Shown: positions 42,289-51,200 of the stretch, in pieces
Position numbering within the stretch: the stretch's first letter is position 1
Layout: each line of letters begins with the position of its first letter
Source: Pararhizobium sp.
GTDB lineage: Bacteria; Pseudomonadota; Alphaproteobacteria; Rhizobiales; Rhizobiaceae
Assembly (NCBI GenBank): GCA_030655075.1
Contig: JAURWE010000046.1
Span: 280,717 to 344,716 of the forward strand
Reading direction: 5' to 3'
Length of the DNA: 64,000 nucleotides
The notes under the pieces: model-generated
What the model was told of the DNA's origin: nothing
The model's database searches: none
Seen by the model: only the letters and a program-made list of their open reading frames with translations
Position numbers and translations under genes: made by a program

Positions 42289-42708
42289 CTAAATCTGCTG
42301 CAGCACATCCACAAATGCATCCGCGAAATTCTTTAGGCCTTCAGTGGCTTCGCCCGGTTCCTCGATCCGCACCGAGGTCGCGTCGGTGTTGAGACAGGCA
42401 AAGATCGTGCGCATGAATTTGCGGTCGTCGGACGGGATGCGCAGCACGGCGATGCGGCTGCAGTCTTCGGCAAGGCCCGAGGCCGGAAGGTCGAAGAGAA
42501 ATTCGCCGCGCAGCTTGCGGGCCGCCTCGCGCATGGCAGCGGTAAAGCCGCCCGCGCCAGCCGTGAAGACATCGAGCGACAGCTCGAGTTCCAGCAGATC
42601 GAGGGAAGGTTCCACCTGGGCCGGTGTCGAGGTTTTGGAGGCTGTGGCAGGCGTGCTCTCTGCGGTCTTCACTGCACCGATTTCGAGGTTTTTCCCGGAT
42701 GACAACAT
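42289..42708 (-). CDS. Hypothetical protein
   Basis: A 139-residue soluble protein of unknown function. The N-terminal third is polar and Ser/Thr/Ala-rich; the rest has the pattern LDLLELELSLDVFTAGAGGF, AAMREAARKLRGEFLFDLP and FMRTIFACLNTDATSVRIEE, a mixed alpha/beta fold with no known motif. Starts are available at 42786, 42714 and 42708; the last is preferred as it has a perfect AAGGAG seven bases upstream. It is divergent from the DUF1499 gene, with about 140 bases between. Confidence 0.6.
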   Translation of the reverse strand: MLSSGKNLEIGAVKTAESTPATASKTSTPAQVEPSLDLLELELSLDVFTAGAGGFTAAMREAARKLRGEFLFDLPASGLAEDCSRIAVLRIPSDDRKFMRTIFACLNTDATSVRIEEPGEATEGLKNFADAFVDVLQQI

Positions 42709-42851
42709 ACGCATTCTCCTTCTCAACCCCCGTTTGTCCAGACTGATTAACGAGAATGGCGAATTTGCGGCAAGCGCTTTCGCCACCTTGCCGGTCCGGG
42801 GCGCAGAAGCTAAACAGGCAGTCTGCGCGGTGCAGGGGGTGGTTGTAATTC

Positions 42852-43772
42852 ATGATGGTCAAGTATGAACGGCCCTATTCGCACGCGGCCCACTGGGCGC
42901 GGCACATCGCGCTTTTCGCCTTCCTGCTGCTTTGTGCCTCGGTGCTGTTCCACCGGTTCGGCCCGCTGACCACGCCGCATCTCTTGGCGCTGATGGCCGT
43001 GTCGATCGGCCTTGCAGCGATTGCCGTCATCCTGGCACTGATCGGCCTCGTCCGTCTGTGGCAGGTGGCGGCCAAGGGCGGCTTTGCCGCTTTCACCGCC
43101 GTTCTTCTGTCGCTGCTGCCGCTCGGCATGATCGGCCTTGCCACGGTGGCCTATTTCACCCGGCCCGCAATTCACGATGTCAGCACCGATCTGGCCGATG
43201 CGCCGCCATGGATCGTCACCCCCAAGGCCGATCAGGGCTGGCTGCAGCCGCAGGCTGCGGTGACATCGGCCGACAGGGCCGCCCAGCTTGCCGCCTATCC
43301 TGCACTCACCGGCCGGCGCTACGACGGCGCGCTCGACCGCGTGCTTCTAGGCGTGCGCACCGTGGCGGAAAAGACAGGGCTGAAGATCACCCAGGAGCGC
43401 GGCGCCGAAAACGCCGCTGCGGATCTTGAAGACATGGTCATCAACCCCGAAACCTCCCTGCCGGAGGAAAAGACTGCGGAAAAGAAGCTGCAGACCGTGC
43501 CGGTGCCGCTCGACCGTCCCCAATCCGGCCCGCAGGCAGGGGACATCCCGATCCGGCCGAACGAAATTCTGCTGCAGGGTGAGTGGCGCACGCTGGTGAT
43601 TGGCTTCCGGCTGGATGTGGTCATCCGGCTGCGCGAAGAGGCGGAAACCACCTTCGTCGACCTGCGCGTCGCATCGCGCTACGGCACCCACGATCTCGGC
43701 GGCGCGGCCGGCTATGCCGATCAATATCTGCGCGCGCTGGATGCCGAACTGCTGGGCATTGCGGGCGATTAA
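42852..43772 (+). CDS. DUF1499 family membrane protein
   Basis: A 306-residue protein with three predicted transmembrane helices in the first 110 residues (about 18–36, 43–70, 75–100) and a soluble C-terminal DUF1499 domain (about 115–300). Conserved features include IHDVSTDLADAPPW, AYPALTGRRYDGALDRVLLGV and DLRVASRYGTHDLGGAAGYAD. Function is unknown. Two adjacent ATGs exist at the start. Its stop overlaps by four bases with the convergent saccharopine-dehydrogenase-like gene. Confidence 0.85.
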   Translation: MMVKYERPYSHAAHWARHIALFAFLLLCASVLFHRFGPLTTPHLLALMAVSIGLAAIAVILALIGLVRLWQVAAKGGFAAFTAVLLSLLPLGMIGLATVAYFTRPAIHDVSTDLADAPPWIVTPKADQGWLQPQAAVTSADRAAQLAAYPALTGRRYDGALDRVLLGVRTVAEKTGLKITQERGAENAAADLEDMVINPETSLPEEKTAEKKLQTVPVPLDRPQSGPQAGDIPIRPNEILLQGEWRTLVIGFRLDVVIRLREEAETTFVDLRVASRYGTHDLGGAAGYADQYLRALDAELLGIAGD

Positions 43773-45460
43773 ACCGGCTCCGGATCGGGCGTCAGAAATC
43801 CCCGGTAGCGCACGATCAGCCCGGTGATCGGGCTGGCGATCTCGACGTGGAAGTGAAAGCGCCCATCCGCCTCGTGCTCGAAGGTCGTGCCGCCGGGCGC
43901 CAGAAAGCGGGGCAGGCGCAGGCCGAACAGGCGCCAGCCGCGAATGACGAGCTGTAGCCTTCCGCCGAGCGGTACCAAAGCGATCTGGATATCGAACGGC
44001 CCGAATGTCTCGATCAGAAGACCCGCGTTGCGGCCGGTGCCCTTGGCTTGCGTGCTGGCAAAACTCTTGCCCCCGAACGTCCGCGTCCAGATCTCGCGGT
44101 CTTCATTGATATCGAACTGCACCGATACCGGGATCTCGATGCCTGCCTTCGGAAAGCCCACCACCCAGGCGGTCAGCCGGGCCAGTGGCGATGCGCCGCG
44201 CTCCACCTGTGCCAGGCCGGAAACCCTGTGGCTCTCCGTGTGGTCATGCAGGGCGGCAACCGCTGCAGGAAGCGTCTCGAACGCCGTGCCGAGGACCCGC
44301 CGGTAGAGCGGTTTTTGGTCCATCTCCGCAGTGACATCCGTAACGCCGCTAACAATGTCCAGCCGCGAAAACAGCGGCGCGAAATCGGCAAGTGCCAGTG
44401 CATCTGCCGCGTGCCGCGCGCCCGGCTCAGGCTTCTGGCCGGTTACACATCGCCGCAGGATCGCCTCAGACGCCATCGCCGGAATGAACGGCCCATGTTC
44501 GCCCTCGGCAATCAGATGCCAGCATTTTTCATGGCGCACGCCTTGCGCATCATTGCCCGCCACCTTGAGAAACATGCCGCCGCGATGGTCGCCGTAGCGC
44601 AGCATCCGGCCCACCCGGTGCATCAGCCCGGCGACCGGCAGCAACGATGAAACCAGACCGGCCTTGACCAGCCGCGACAGCAAGGACAGCAGCCTCTGCA
44701 GGATCGCTGGCTCCGTTCCGGCCCCGAACCACACCGATTGCAGCCCTGGCAATGCCTGCGGCATCAGTGCCAGGTCCGGCACATCGACCAGCGCGAAGCG
44801 ACGACGGGCAAGCGGCAAGGCGCCCGGCGGTGAGATGGTGAAATCGAATGTGTCGACCATTGCCGTGCCGGTCGCCGGTCTGCTGTCGCGCAGGAGCTTG
44901 ACGGGCTTGCCGGCATAACCGGCGATCGCCCGCATCACGTTCAGCCCCATCTCCACCTTCGGCGACGGCGCGATGCCGCCGGTCACGGTTTCGACCGTCG
45001 CGAGCCCCTGCTGCAGATGGCGCAGCGCCGCAAACGACAGGGCCGGCAGCGTGCTCACACCTGAGAGCACGAACACGCCAGCCTCTCTTGCCGCCGCATC
45101 CAGCGTGCCGATGCCGGTGACGAAATCCGTTCCGTCGGCGAGATCGAGATAGGAGATCCCCTGTGCGATACAGGCTTCGGCAATGCGGTAGGGGCGGGGG
45201 CCGAATGTCTGGAACGGGCCGGAGGCATCAACGGCGATGGCGGGGTTGCAGGCAGAAAGCCCGGCCGCCACATCGCCGTCGCGGTCGAACACCACAGGTT
45301 CCGCCCCACCGCCGAGCTCCGCGCAGAACGCCCGCGCCTTTTCCATCGAGCGCCCGCCAATCAGCAGGAGGATGCGCGGTTCATCCGCCAGCAACCGCGC
45401 CAGCCGTCCGCCGAACGAGCCGTATCCGCCGATGATGAGCAGCCGGATCGCCGCCGTCAT
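43769..45460 (-). CDS. Saccharopine-dehydrogenase-like / DUF4166 fusion protein
   Basis: A 563-residue fusion. The N-terminal part (about 1–360) is a saccharopine-dehydrogenase-type NAD(P)-binding protein: LIIGGYGSFGGRLARLLADE, then DASGPFQTFGP and LDLADGTDFVTGI. The C-terminal part (about 380–560) is DUF4166, with FETLPAAVAALHDHTESHRVSGLAQVERG, WTRTFGGKSFAS, and EHEADGRFHFHVEIASPITGLIVRYRGFL. DUF4166 proteins are often associated with this dehydrogenase type and with a DCC thiol oxidoreductase, as here. The enzymatic activity is unknown. It is last in a four-gene operon with overlapping starts and stops. Confidence 0.85.
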   Translation of the reverse strand: MTAAIRLLIIGGYGSFGGRLARLLADEPRILLLIGGRSMEKARAFCAELGGGAEPVVFDRDGDVAAGLSACNPAIAVDASGPFQTFGPRPYRIAEACIAQGISYLDLADGTDFVTGIGTLDAAAREAGVFVLSGVSTLPALSFAALRHLQQGLATVETVTGGIAPSPKVEMGLNVMRAIAGYAGKPVKLLRDSRPATGTAMVDTFDFTISPPGALPLARRRFALVDVPDLALMPQALPGLQSVWFGAGTEPAILQRLLSLLSRLVKAGLVSSLLPVAGLMHRVGRMLRYGDHRGGMFLKVAGNDAQGVRHEKCWHLIAEGEHGPFIPAMASEAILRRCVTGQKPEPGARHAADALALADFAPLFSRLDIVSGVTDVTAEMDQKPLYRRVLGTAFETLPAAVAALHDHTESHRVSGLAQVERGASPLARLTAWVVGFPKAGIEIPVSVQFDINEDREIWTRTFGGKSFASTQAKGTGRNAGLLIETFGPFDIQIALVPLGGRLQLVIRGWRLFGLRLPRFLAPGGTTFEHEADGRFHFHVEIASPITGLIVRYRGFLTPDPEPV

Positions 45461-45912
45461 GAGAGAAAACGTCCGCGCTGTTCCGGCGAGGGCAGGAAGC
45501 AGCTCTGCAGGCGCCCGCCGATCTTCATGCGGTTTCGGGCGATGATGTCGTAGACATGGTCGCGCAGAAACTCCGGCACGACCAGTCCGGCCAAAAGCAG
45601 CGACCAGGGAAAACCGAGCGCCGCCAACGCCCTTATCCCGCCTTCGGCCTTGAAATAGGGCTTTCCGTCCTTCAGCAGCAGGCTGGTTTCATAGTCATCG
45701 GTGGCAAAGCCGTAATGTTTCAACAGCGCCGTGCCGAGCAGAGACTGGGCGCTGGCAAACCGCACGGCGGCCTTGGTGTCGCGTTTCAGGAAGAACTGTA
45801 CCCAGCCCGAGCAGAAACCGCATTCGCCGTCGAAGATGATCAGCGGCCGGTCGTCGCGAAAGTCCGGAACGGCCGGGTCGGCCCGGTAGCTGAAATCAGG
45901 GCGCCCGATCAT
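45457..45912 (-). CDS. DCC-family thiol-disulfide oxidoreductase (DUF393)
   Basis: A 151-residue protein with the namesake DxxCxxC motif (LIIFDGECGFCSGWVQFFLKRD) and the rest of DUF393 (RFASAQSLLGTALLKHYG, SLLLKDGKPYFKAEGGIRALAALGFPW, YDIIARNRMKIGG). It has a thioredoxin-like fold. Function is unproven; in this operon it lies between the MBL hydrolase and the saccharopine-dehydrogenase/DUF4166 gene, overlapping both by four bases, suggesting one common pathway. Confidence 0.9.
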   Translation of the reverse strand: MIGRPDFSYRADPAVPDFRDDRPLIIFDGECGFCSGWVQFFLKRDTKAAVRFASAQSLLGTALLKHYGFATDDYETSLLLKDGKPYFKAEGGIRALAALGFPWSLLLAGLVVPEFLRDHVYDIIARNRMKIGGRLQSCFLPSPEQRGRFLS

Positions 45913-46841
45913 TCCGACACGTCCCCGGCCGGGACATACTTTGCGTGGAGCCCTACCGGTCCATCGGCCGTCACCCGGCCCTGCGCCACCAGATCTTCCA
46001 GATGCGCCAGCACCGACAGAGCGGCCGCCCCGTGCAGGCGCCTATCGGTCGAGGCATAGATTACCGCCACCATGTCGGCAATCGCGTGGTCGCCGAGCCG
46101 GATGCGCTCAAGCACGGCGCGCTCGCGCATCTTGCGATGCGCTTTCAGCCCGCGCATGAAGCTTGCCGGCTCATGAACCGGCCCGCCGTGGCCGGGCAGG
46201 AACAGCCGGTCGTCGCGCAACAGCAAGCGGTCGAGCGAGGCCATGTAGTCGGCCATCGCCCCATCCGGCGGCGCAACGATGGAGGTCGCCCAGCCCATGA
46301 CGTGATCGGCGGAAAAGACGATGCCCTCCGTTCCCGGTGCGGTGAGCGCGAAGGCTGCATGATTGGCCGTGTGGCCGGGCGTCATCAGCGCCGTCAGCGC
46401 CCAGCCATCGCCGTCCACCCGGTCGCCTTCGGCCAGCGCAATATCCGGCACAAATTCGAGGTCGGAGCTTTCGGCAAAGGGGTTGATCTCGCCGGCATGA
46501 AGCGGCCGCGAGGCCCGGTGCGGGCCTTCGGCGACGATGGTGGCGCCGGTGGCTTCCTTCAACCGACGCGCCAGCGGCGAGTGGTCGCGATGGGTATGGC
46601 TGACGGCGATATGGCTGACGGTGCGGCCGGCAAGGGCGCTCATCAGGGCGGCAAAATGGGCCTCGTCCTCCGGCCCCGGATCGATGATCGCCACCGAGCG
46701 GCCGCCGACGATATAGCTGTTGGTGCCGTGGAAGGTGAAGGGGCTCGGATTGTTGACCGTGATGCGCGCGACACCCGGCGCCACCGGCACCGGCTGGCCA
46801 TAGGCAGGCTCGAAGGAAAGATCGAAGGCGGGGCTGTCCAT
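45909..46841 (-). CDS. Metallo-beta-lactamase-fold hydrolase (LACTB2-like)
   Basis: A 310-residue metal hydrolase with the five MBL motifs: SHTHRDHSPLARRL (HxHxDH), TPGHTANH, FSADHVMGW and the C-terminal LPGHGGPV. The winged-helix-like C-terminal part (about 230–300: RKMRERAVLERIRLGDHAIADMVAVIY) is typical of the LACTB2 group, which acts on RNA or thioesters in some organisms. The ATG at 46841 (MDSPAFDLSFEP) is preferred; a GTG at 46862 overlapping the cupin stop is possible. Confidence 0.9.
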   Translation of the reverse strand: MDSPAFDLSFEPAYGQPVPVAPGVARITVNNPSPFTFHGTNSYIVGGRSVAIIDPGPEDEAHFAALMSALAGRTVSHIAVSHTHRDHSPLARRLKEATGATIVAEGPHRASRPLHAGEINPFAESSDLEFVPDIALAEGDRVDGDGWALTALMTPGHTANHAAFALTAPGTEGIVFSADHVMGWATSIVAPPDGAMADYMASLDRLLLRDDRLFLPGHGGPVHEPASFMRGLKAHRKMRERAVLERIRLGDHAIADMVAVIYASTDRRLHGAAALSVLAHLEDLVAQGRVTADGPVGLHAKYVPAGDVSE

Positions 46842-46858
46842 GCGCCGTCTGCTGCCTC

Positions 46859-47155
46859 TCACTTGTATTCGATTTCGATGAAGGACATCGGTTCCTTGCC
46901 GGCATTGACGACATTGTGCTCCACGCCAGCCTCGCGCCGGTAGGCTGCACCCTTGGCTATGTCCACGCGCCGGTCGCCGGCCTTCTCCTCCAGCAGGAAC
47001 TGGCAGTCGGTCATCGGCACCACGACATAGCCCATGCCATGCACATGATGGCCCGTATCGGCCCCCGGCTCGAAATCCCAGCGCGTGATGCGCACGACCG
47101 CATCGTCGAGAAGAACGGTCGGAATGGCGGGCGGCCTGGCACGGTACTGGCTCAT
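46859..47155 (-). CDS. Small cupin-domain protein
   Basis: A 98-residue cupin: VVRITRWDFEPGADTGHHVHGMGYVVVPMTD contains motif 1 with metal-binding His residues (GHHVHG … E missing at the usual spot), and motif 2 lies in GAAYRREAGVEHNVVNAG. Ligand or activity is unknown. It is the first gene of the operon; the stop overlaps the alternative GTG start of the MBL gene. Two ATGs are adjacent; the second (47155) is taken. Confidence 0.85.
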   Translation of the reverse strand: MSQYRARPPAIPTVLLDDAVVRITRWDFEPGADTGHHVHGMGYVVVPMTDCQFLLEEKAGDRRVDIAKGAAYRREAGVEHNVVNAGKEPMSFIEIEYK

Positions 47156-47341
47156 CAAAACTCTCCGCTGGTCCGGCGATCGGGCCTTGCTCCCGTCCGG
47201 CGCTGTGTCACCGGTCTAGCACAGGAAAAGGCGGGAGAGGCACCATAAATATGCCCGATGACCGCAACATAATGATTGTCGCACCGCTTTTGCTTTGCTA
47301 ATCAGGGGCACGTTTTGGCACCCCTGTGTCGCCAAATGCGT

Positions 47342-47415
47342 TGGGGCGTAGCCAAGCGGTAAGGCACTGGTTTTTGGTACCGGCACCCCTGGTTCGAATC
47401 CAGGCGCCCCAGCCA
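47342..47415 (+). tRNA. tRNA-Gln (anticodon TTG), with encoded CCA
   Basis: A full cloverleaf: acceptor TGGGGCG/CGCCCCA, D arm GCCAAGCGGTAAGGC, anticodon stem CTGGT/ACCGG around TTTTGGT (anticodon TTG at positions 34–36), and T arm CCTGGTTCGAATCCAGG. The 3' GCCA is encoded. TTGTCG/CTAATC 16 bases apart at 47276–47303 is a plausible promoter. It lies at the left border of the two-partner secretion island. Confidence 0.97.
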
Positions 47416-47670
47416 CATACTTCTTTTCAGGTTGAGAACTGCAGCTTCCACGCTTCGGCGTGAACGCTGGCCCTTGTGGCTTTTACCGCCCTTGCTCTGA
47501 TGCGATCGAGCCATCGGGGCCAATGCGCCTTTCCTCGCGGCGGATAACGCAACGTGAGGTATATTTGCAACGGGTTTATATGTTTCAACATTAAAATATT
47601 AGAATTTACTTGATAATTGACCACGAATGTTCAACTTCCTGTTGAGACAACGCGAGGTTGAAGATTCGTC
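47416..47670. other. AT-rich intergenic region before the two-partner secretion operon
   Basis: This 255-base gap between the tRNA and the first operon gene holds no gene. A small CACGC-ttcg-GCGTG hairpin is at 47449–47462 and the last 130 bases are AT-rich (for example ATTAAAATATTAGAATTTAC), unlike the surrounding DNA. It is the likely promoter and silencing region for 47671–61546. No specific operator could be named. Confidence 0.5.
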
Positions 47671-48201
47671 ATGCCCGGATATCTAACTGCGGCTCTTTTC
47701 CTGCTGTCCGCCGCAGGCGTCACCAGCGAGCGTTTCGGCGATTGGGAAATCGTATGTCCGGCGCCGCCTGCAGAAGTGGCGGCTGCGGCTGCCGCGCCGG
47801 TCGGGGTCTGCCGGTTGCAGCAGGCGCAGGCTGTCAACGGCGGCAAGGATGTCGTCTTCCTGTTTAATATCGTGCTCCAGGCTGACCGGCCTGTCGCAAT
47901 CATCTCGGCACCGTTGAACGTCTATCTTCCGGCAGGCTTGACCTTGAGGGTCGATGCCGGCCGGGTGGAGCGTGCGATGTTTGAGTCCTGCAATGTCAGC
48001 GGATGTCACGCAGGCTTCGCGCTCGGCCCGGCCCTGCTTGCCGCCCTGAAGAGGGGCATGCAACTCGTCGTGACACTCCAGGACACGAAAGTGAACAAGA
48101 TTCCGGTGAAAGTCTCCCTTAACGGGATTTCGGCAGGCCTGAAAACGCTTTCCGAACGGCTCGGGGCGGCCGCAGCCGGCCAGGCTGCGGGGCAGCAATG
48201 A
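47671..48201 (+). CDS. Invasion-associated locus B (IalB)-like secreted protein
   Basis: A 176-residue exported protein of the IalB family: signal peptide (about 1–19), FGDWEIVCPAPP, VCRLQQAQAV, and in the second half the paired cysteines FESCNVSGCHAGFALGPALLAALKRG, ending in VKVSLNGISAGLKTL. IalB homologues are periplasmic or surface beta-rich proteins in alphaproteobacteria with no known enzyme activity. Here it is the first gene of the secretion operon; the next gene overlaps its stop by ATGA, so it is probably a working part of that system. Confidence 0.88.
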   Translation: MPGYLTAALFLLSAAGVTSERFGDWEIVCPAPPAEVAAAAAAPVGVCRLQQAQAVNGGKDVVFLFNIVLQADRPVAIISAPLNVYLPAGLTLRVDAGRVERAMFESCNVSGCHAGFALGPALLAALKRGMQLVVTLQDTKVNKIPVKVSLNGISAGLKTLSERLGAAAAGQAAGQQ

Positions 48202-49166
48202 TCCGAAGCATGTTGGAAGGTGCACGGACCAATCGAGTCCTTCGGACGGGTATAATGCTCGCCGCATGCTGCGTCGTGCCTGATGTATCTAGCGCTGCAG
48301 CACCCGGACAGTATTCTGATTGCGGCGGATCCGTGACATCGGCCTCAACGGGAGAGAGCCTTGCATTCGCGGCCCTCGCCGAGCGCTTAAAAAAGGCCGA
48401 TATCGTGCTCTTCGGTGAGGTTCATGGCGTGCGCGAACACGCTGCGGCGTCCGCCTGTGTTTTGTCGATGCTGGCTGACAACGGCCGTCCGACCGGGCTC
48501 GTCATGGAAATTTTTTCTACCGGTGGCCAGACGGCGATCGATCGCTACCGGAACGATAATCCGGAGGATGCGGCCGGTCTCGGTGTGGCGCTGGAATGGT
48601 GGAAACGTGGATGGCCGGCCTTTGATCATTGGTTTGCCCTGCTGGATCGCGCCTTCGCTCTTAAGGTCGACATCGCCGGTGGTGATATGGGTGATGGGGA
48701 TAGGCTTGATCCCGATCAGCGGCTGGGGGCGAACCTTGCAGCGGTCCGATCCTCCTGGACCGCTGCAATGGAACAGGCGCATTGTGGATTGCTGGACCGG
48801 CAGGAGGCCGCGCGGCTCGGTGATCAGCAAATCCAGCGCGACCTTTCCATGGCACAGCGCGCACTGACACTGCGCGCCCGGCTTTCGGACACCTGGAAGG
48901 CGAGCGCGGCTGTTCTCGTCCATGCCGGCAGAGGCCATGTGCGCAAGGACAGGTCGCTGTTCAAGGCACTCGGGCAGGAGGCAGATGCGTCCGTATCCCC
49001 GAAGATCATCTCGATCGGCGCCTTTGGTGCTGAGGACGAACAGGCCACCCGGGATTCGCGTGTTTTTGACTACATCTGGACCGCCGTTGAACCGGTTGTT
49101 GGGCAATCCGGTTGTTCGCTGGTGCAGGTTGGCAAGGCAGTGCCGGGCAGGGGGCGTGTGCAATGA
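48198..49166 (+). CDS. ChaN-like (haem-binding/uptake type) secreted protein
   Basis: A 322-residue protein of the ChaN family (PF04187-like): ADIVLFGEVHGVREHAAASA with the conserved GExH motif, GLVMEIFSTGGQTAIDRY, and VLVHAGRGHVRKDRSLFKALGQ near the C-terminus. An N-terminal hydrophobic segment (about 15–33) is a signal peptide or anchor. ChaN of Campylobacter binds haem, but the family is broad and no haem function is shown here. The ATG overlaps the IalB-like stop and its own stop overlaps the TpsA start, both as ATGA. Confidence 0.82.
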   Translation: MIRSMLEGARTNRVLRTGIMLAACCVVPDVSSAAAPGQYSDCGGSVTSASTGESLAFAALAERLKKADIVLFGEVHGVREHAAASACVLSMLADNGRPTGLVMEIFSTGGQTAIDRYRNDNPEDAAGLGVALEWWKRGWPAFDHWFALLDRAFALKVDIAGGDMGDGDRLDPDQRLGANLAAVRSSWTAAMEQAHCGLLDRQEAARLGDQQIQRDLSMAQRALTLRARLSDTWKASAAVLVHAGRGHVRKDRSLFKALGQEADASVSPKIISIGAFGAEDEQATRDSRVFDYIWTAVEPVVGQSGCSLVQVGKAVPGRGRVQ

Positions 49167-51199
49167 CGGGGACGGCATCCACGATCGTGAAACTTCGCGC
49201 CGCCCTTCTTGCCGGAGCAGCCTTGACCGCGACGGCCTGGAGCGTTGAAGCACAGGTCATCCCCGACGGCGGCACCCTAACCAGTGAGACGACCGACGCC
49301 AGCGGTGTAACCACCGTCGTGATCGCGCCGCCTGATTCGTCCCAGATTAGCTACAACACCTACACGGACTTCTCGGTGCCGACAGCCGGCGTCAATCTTG
49401 ACAACGAAAGCCACGTTGCGCGCACCATCCTCAACGAAGTGACGTCCGCGCGGTTGTCCAGATTGAATGGTCCGCTGACGGTACTTGGCAATGCTGCCCA
49501 CGTCATCATCGTCAACCCCAACGGCATCTCTGTCGACGGCGGGTCGTTCGTCAATACAGGCGGCGTAGTGCTGTCGACCGGCAAGGCATCGTTTAAAGCC
49601 TACACGACGCCGCTGGGCCACAGCCAGAACAATGTCGTGCTTGAGACCACAGGCGGGCGCATCGATGTGACAGGCGCTGGACTGTCCGGGGCAATGGAAA
49701 ACCTGCAGCTGCTCGCTGCCGAGATCCGGATCGACGGACCAGTCGAAACCACCTCGGCAAGTGAACGCTCGCAAATCCTGTTGCAGGCCGGTGGCAGCCG
49801 CGTCGAGTACGACAGTGCGATCGCTCCAAACGCCAGCCTCCAGTCATGGGGCAAAGTGGAGGCTGTTCCGGGTGTTGCGGGCGATGCGGCGGTGGAGATC
49901 ACCGGGCGAGGCTCCCTGAAGGCCAACACGGTGCGCATTTTGGCTACCGATCAGGGCGCGGGCGTGACCCATGCGGGCGAAGGGCTCGCCTCCGGCGGCG
50001 ACTTCCTCATCGATGCCAGCGGAAAGGTTTCGATCACGGGCAAAATCAAGGCCGCACACAATGTCAGTGTCAAGGGCTCCAGCATCGAAGCCGGCTCGGC
50101 CACCGGCAAGGCTCAGACCACGGTCGAAGCGATCAGCGGTGCGCTGACGCTCATTGCGGCCACCGGCGACATCACCAATACCGGGGTCCTGATGTCCGGC
50201 AATGTTCGTGATGAGAACAACAATGCCTCAAAGGGCGGCGCAACGCTGGTTGCGGCAGGCGATATCAGCCTTTTGAGCGAACAGGCTGATCAACTCGCCA
50301 TCGTTTACTCATCCACTGGCGATCTTGACGTCGTGGCTGGTGGCTCCGTCGTCAACAACACCGGCAGGCTTCTCGCAAACGGGAAAACCCGCATCGTGGC
50401 GGGTGGAGATATCCTCAATACGATCGATATCGTCGCCGGAGCCTCGCCCATGGGGGTCTGGACCCATGTGGAGAAGGTAGGCAAGCGCCTCTGGTATACG
50501 GCCTGGCAGAAAAGAACTGTTACAACATCCGCTTCTATCGACTACGGTCGCGAGCGGGTTCCCGGTAAGCCGGCCTACATTGTCGGCTCGGATGTGACGC
50601 TCAATGCCGGCGGGCGCGTTGCCAACACCGGTGGCACGATCATCGCAAATAGCGACGAGCCAGGAGCAGGCGGCGACGTCACCATCAATGCCGCCGCAAT
50701 CGACAATACGGCGCTGGTGTCCGGCTCCCTCTCCTTCATGCAGACTTGCAAGCTCTTTTGCGTCGGCTATGGCACGTCCGACATGGCGCTCGTGGGCGGA
50801 ACCATCAGCGGCAACGGTAACATGTCTCTCACGGCCGCCGGGACGATCCTGAATGCCGGCCAGATATCGTCTTATGGTGCTATGAACCTCGCAGCGCGCG
50901 AGGTCGTGATAAAGGGAACGCGGGTCACCAGTGTCTATCAACGCCCGCCGGGCCTTTACAATTTCTGGCGCGGATCGACCGTCTGGATGGGTGAGATGGA
51001 TGCCGGCGGCGTGCTGGCCGCACCGGTGGGCGGCATAAAAATCGATGCGTTCAAACCCGTCGTTGTCGATGCCGGCCTGCTTGAAGCGCGCGACGGCGTC
51101 ACGGTGCCAGGCGGTATCGATCTGATACGTGCTCCCCTGTCCGGACTGACGACTGCAAAGCGTCAGATCGGCCTCTTCAATCATTTGACGGGGAAGTAG
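49163..51199 (+). CDS. Short TpsA exoprotein (filamentous haemagglutinin N-terminal domain)
   Basis: A 678-residue two-partner secretion exoprotein. A signal peptide (about 1–30) is followed by the TPS secretion domain (about 35–270) with SYNTYTDFSVPTAGVNLDN, RTILNEVTS and the VNPNGISVDGGSFVNTGG motif, which is recognised by the POTRA domains of TpsB. The rest is a beta-helix of AGGDI/AAGTI-type repeats up to the C-terminus, which has no toxin domain. It is unusually short for a TpsA. The ATG at 49163 overlaps the ChaN-like stop; the transporter gene starts two bases after its stop. Confidence 0.9.
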   Translation: MTGTASTIVKLRAALLAGAALTATAWSVEAQVIPDGGTLTSETTDASGVTTVVIAPPDSSQISYNTYTDFSVPTAGVNLDNESHVARTILNEVTSARLSRLNGPLTVLGNAAHVIIVNPNGISVDGGSFVNTGGVVLSTGKASFKAYTTPLGHSQNNVVLETTGGRIDVTGAGLSGAMENLQLLAAEIRIDGPVETTSASERSQILLQAGGSRVEYDSAIAPNASLQSWGKVEAVPGVAGDAAVEITGRGSLKANTVRILATDQGAGVTHAGEGLASGGDFLIDASGKVSITGKIKAAHNVSVKGSSIEAGSATGKAQTTVEAISGALTLIAATGDITNTGVLMSGNVRDENNNASKGGATLVAAGDISLLSEQADQLAIVYSSTGDLDVVAGGSVVNNTGRLLANGKTRIVAGGDILNTIDIVAGASPMGVWTHVEKVGKRLWYTAWQKRTVTTSASIDYGRERVPGKPAYIVGSDVTLNAGGRVANTGGTIIANSDEPGAGGDVTINAAAIDNTALVSGSLSFMQTCKLFCVGYGTSDMALVGGTISGNGNMSLTAAGTILNAGQISSYGAMNLAAREVVIKGTRVTSVYQRPPGLYNFWRGSTVWMGEMDAGGVLAAPVGGIKIDAFKPVVVDAGLLEARDGVTVPGGIDLIRAPLSGLTTAKRQIGLFNHLTGK

Positions 51200-51200
51200 G

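Noticed and set aside
47427..47624. Small open frame in the gap after tRNA-Gln
   Set aside because: No similarity, poor start context, and AT-rich promoter-like sequence; treated as intergenic.
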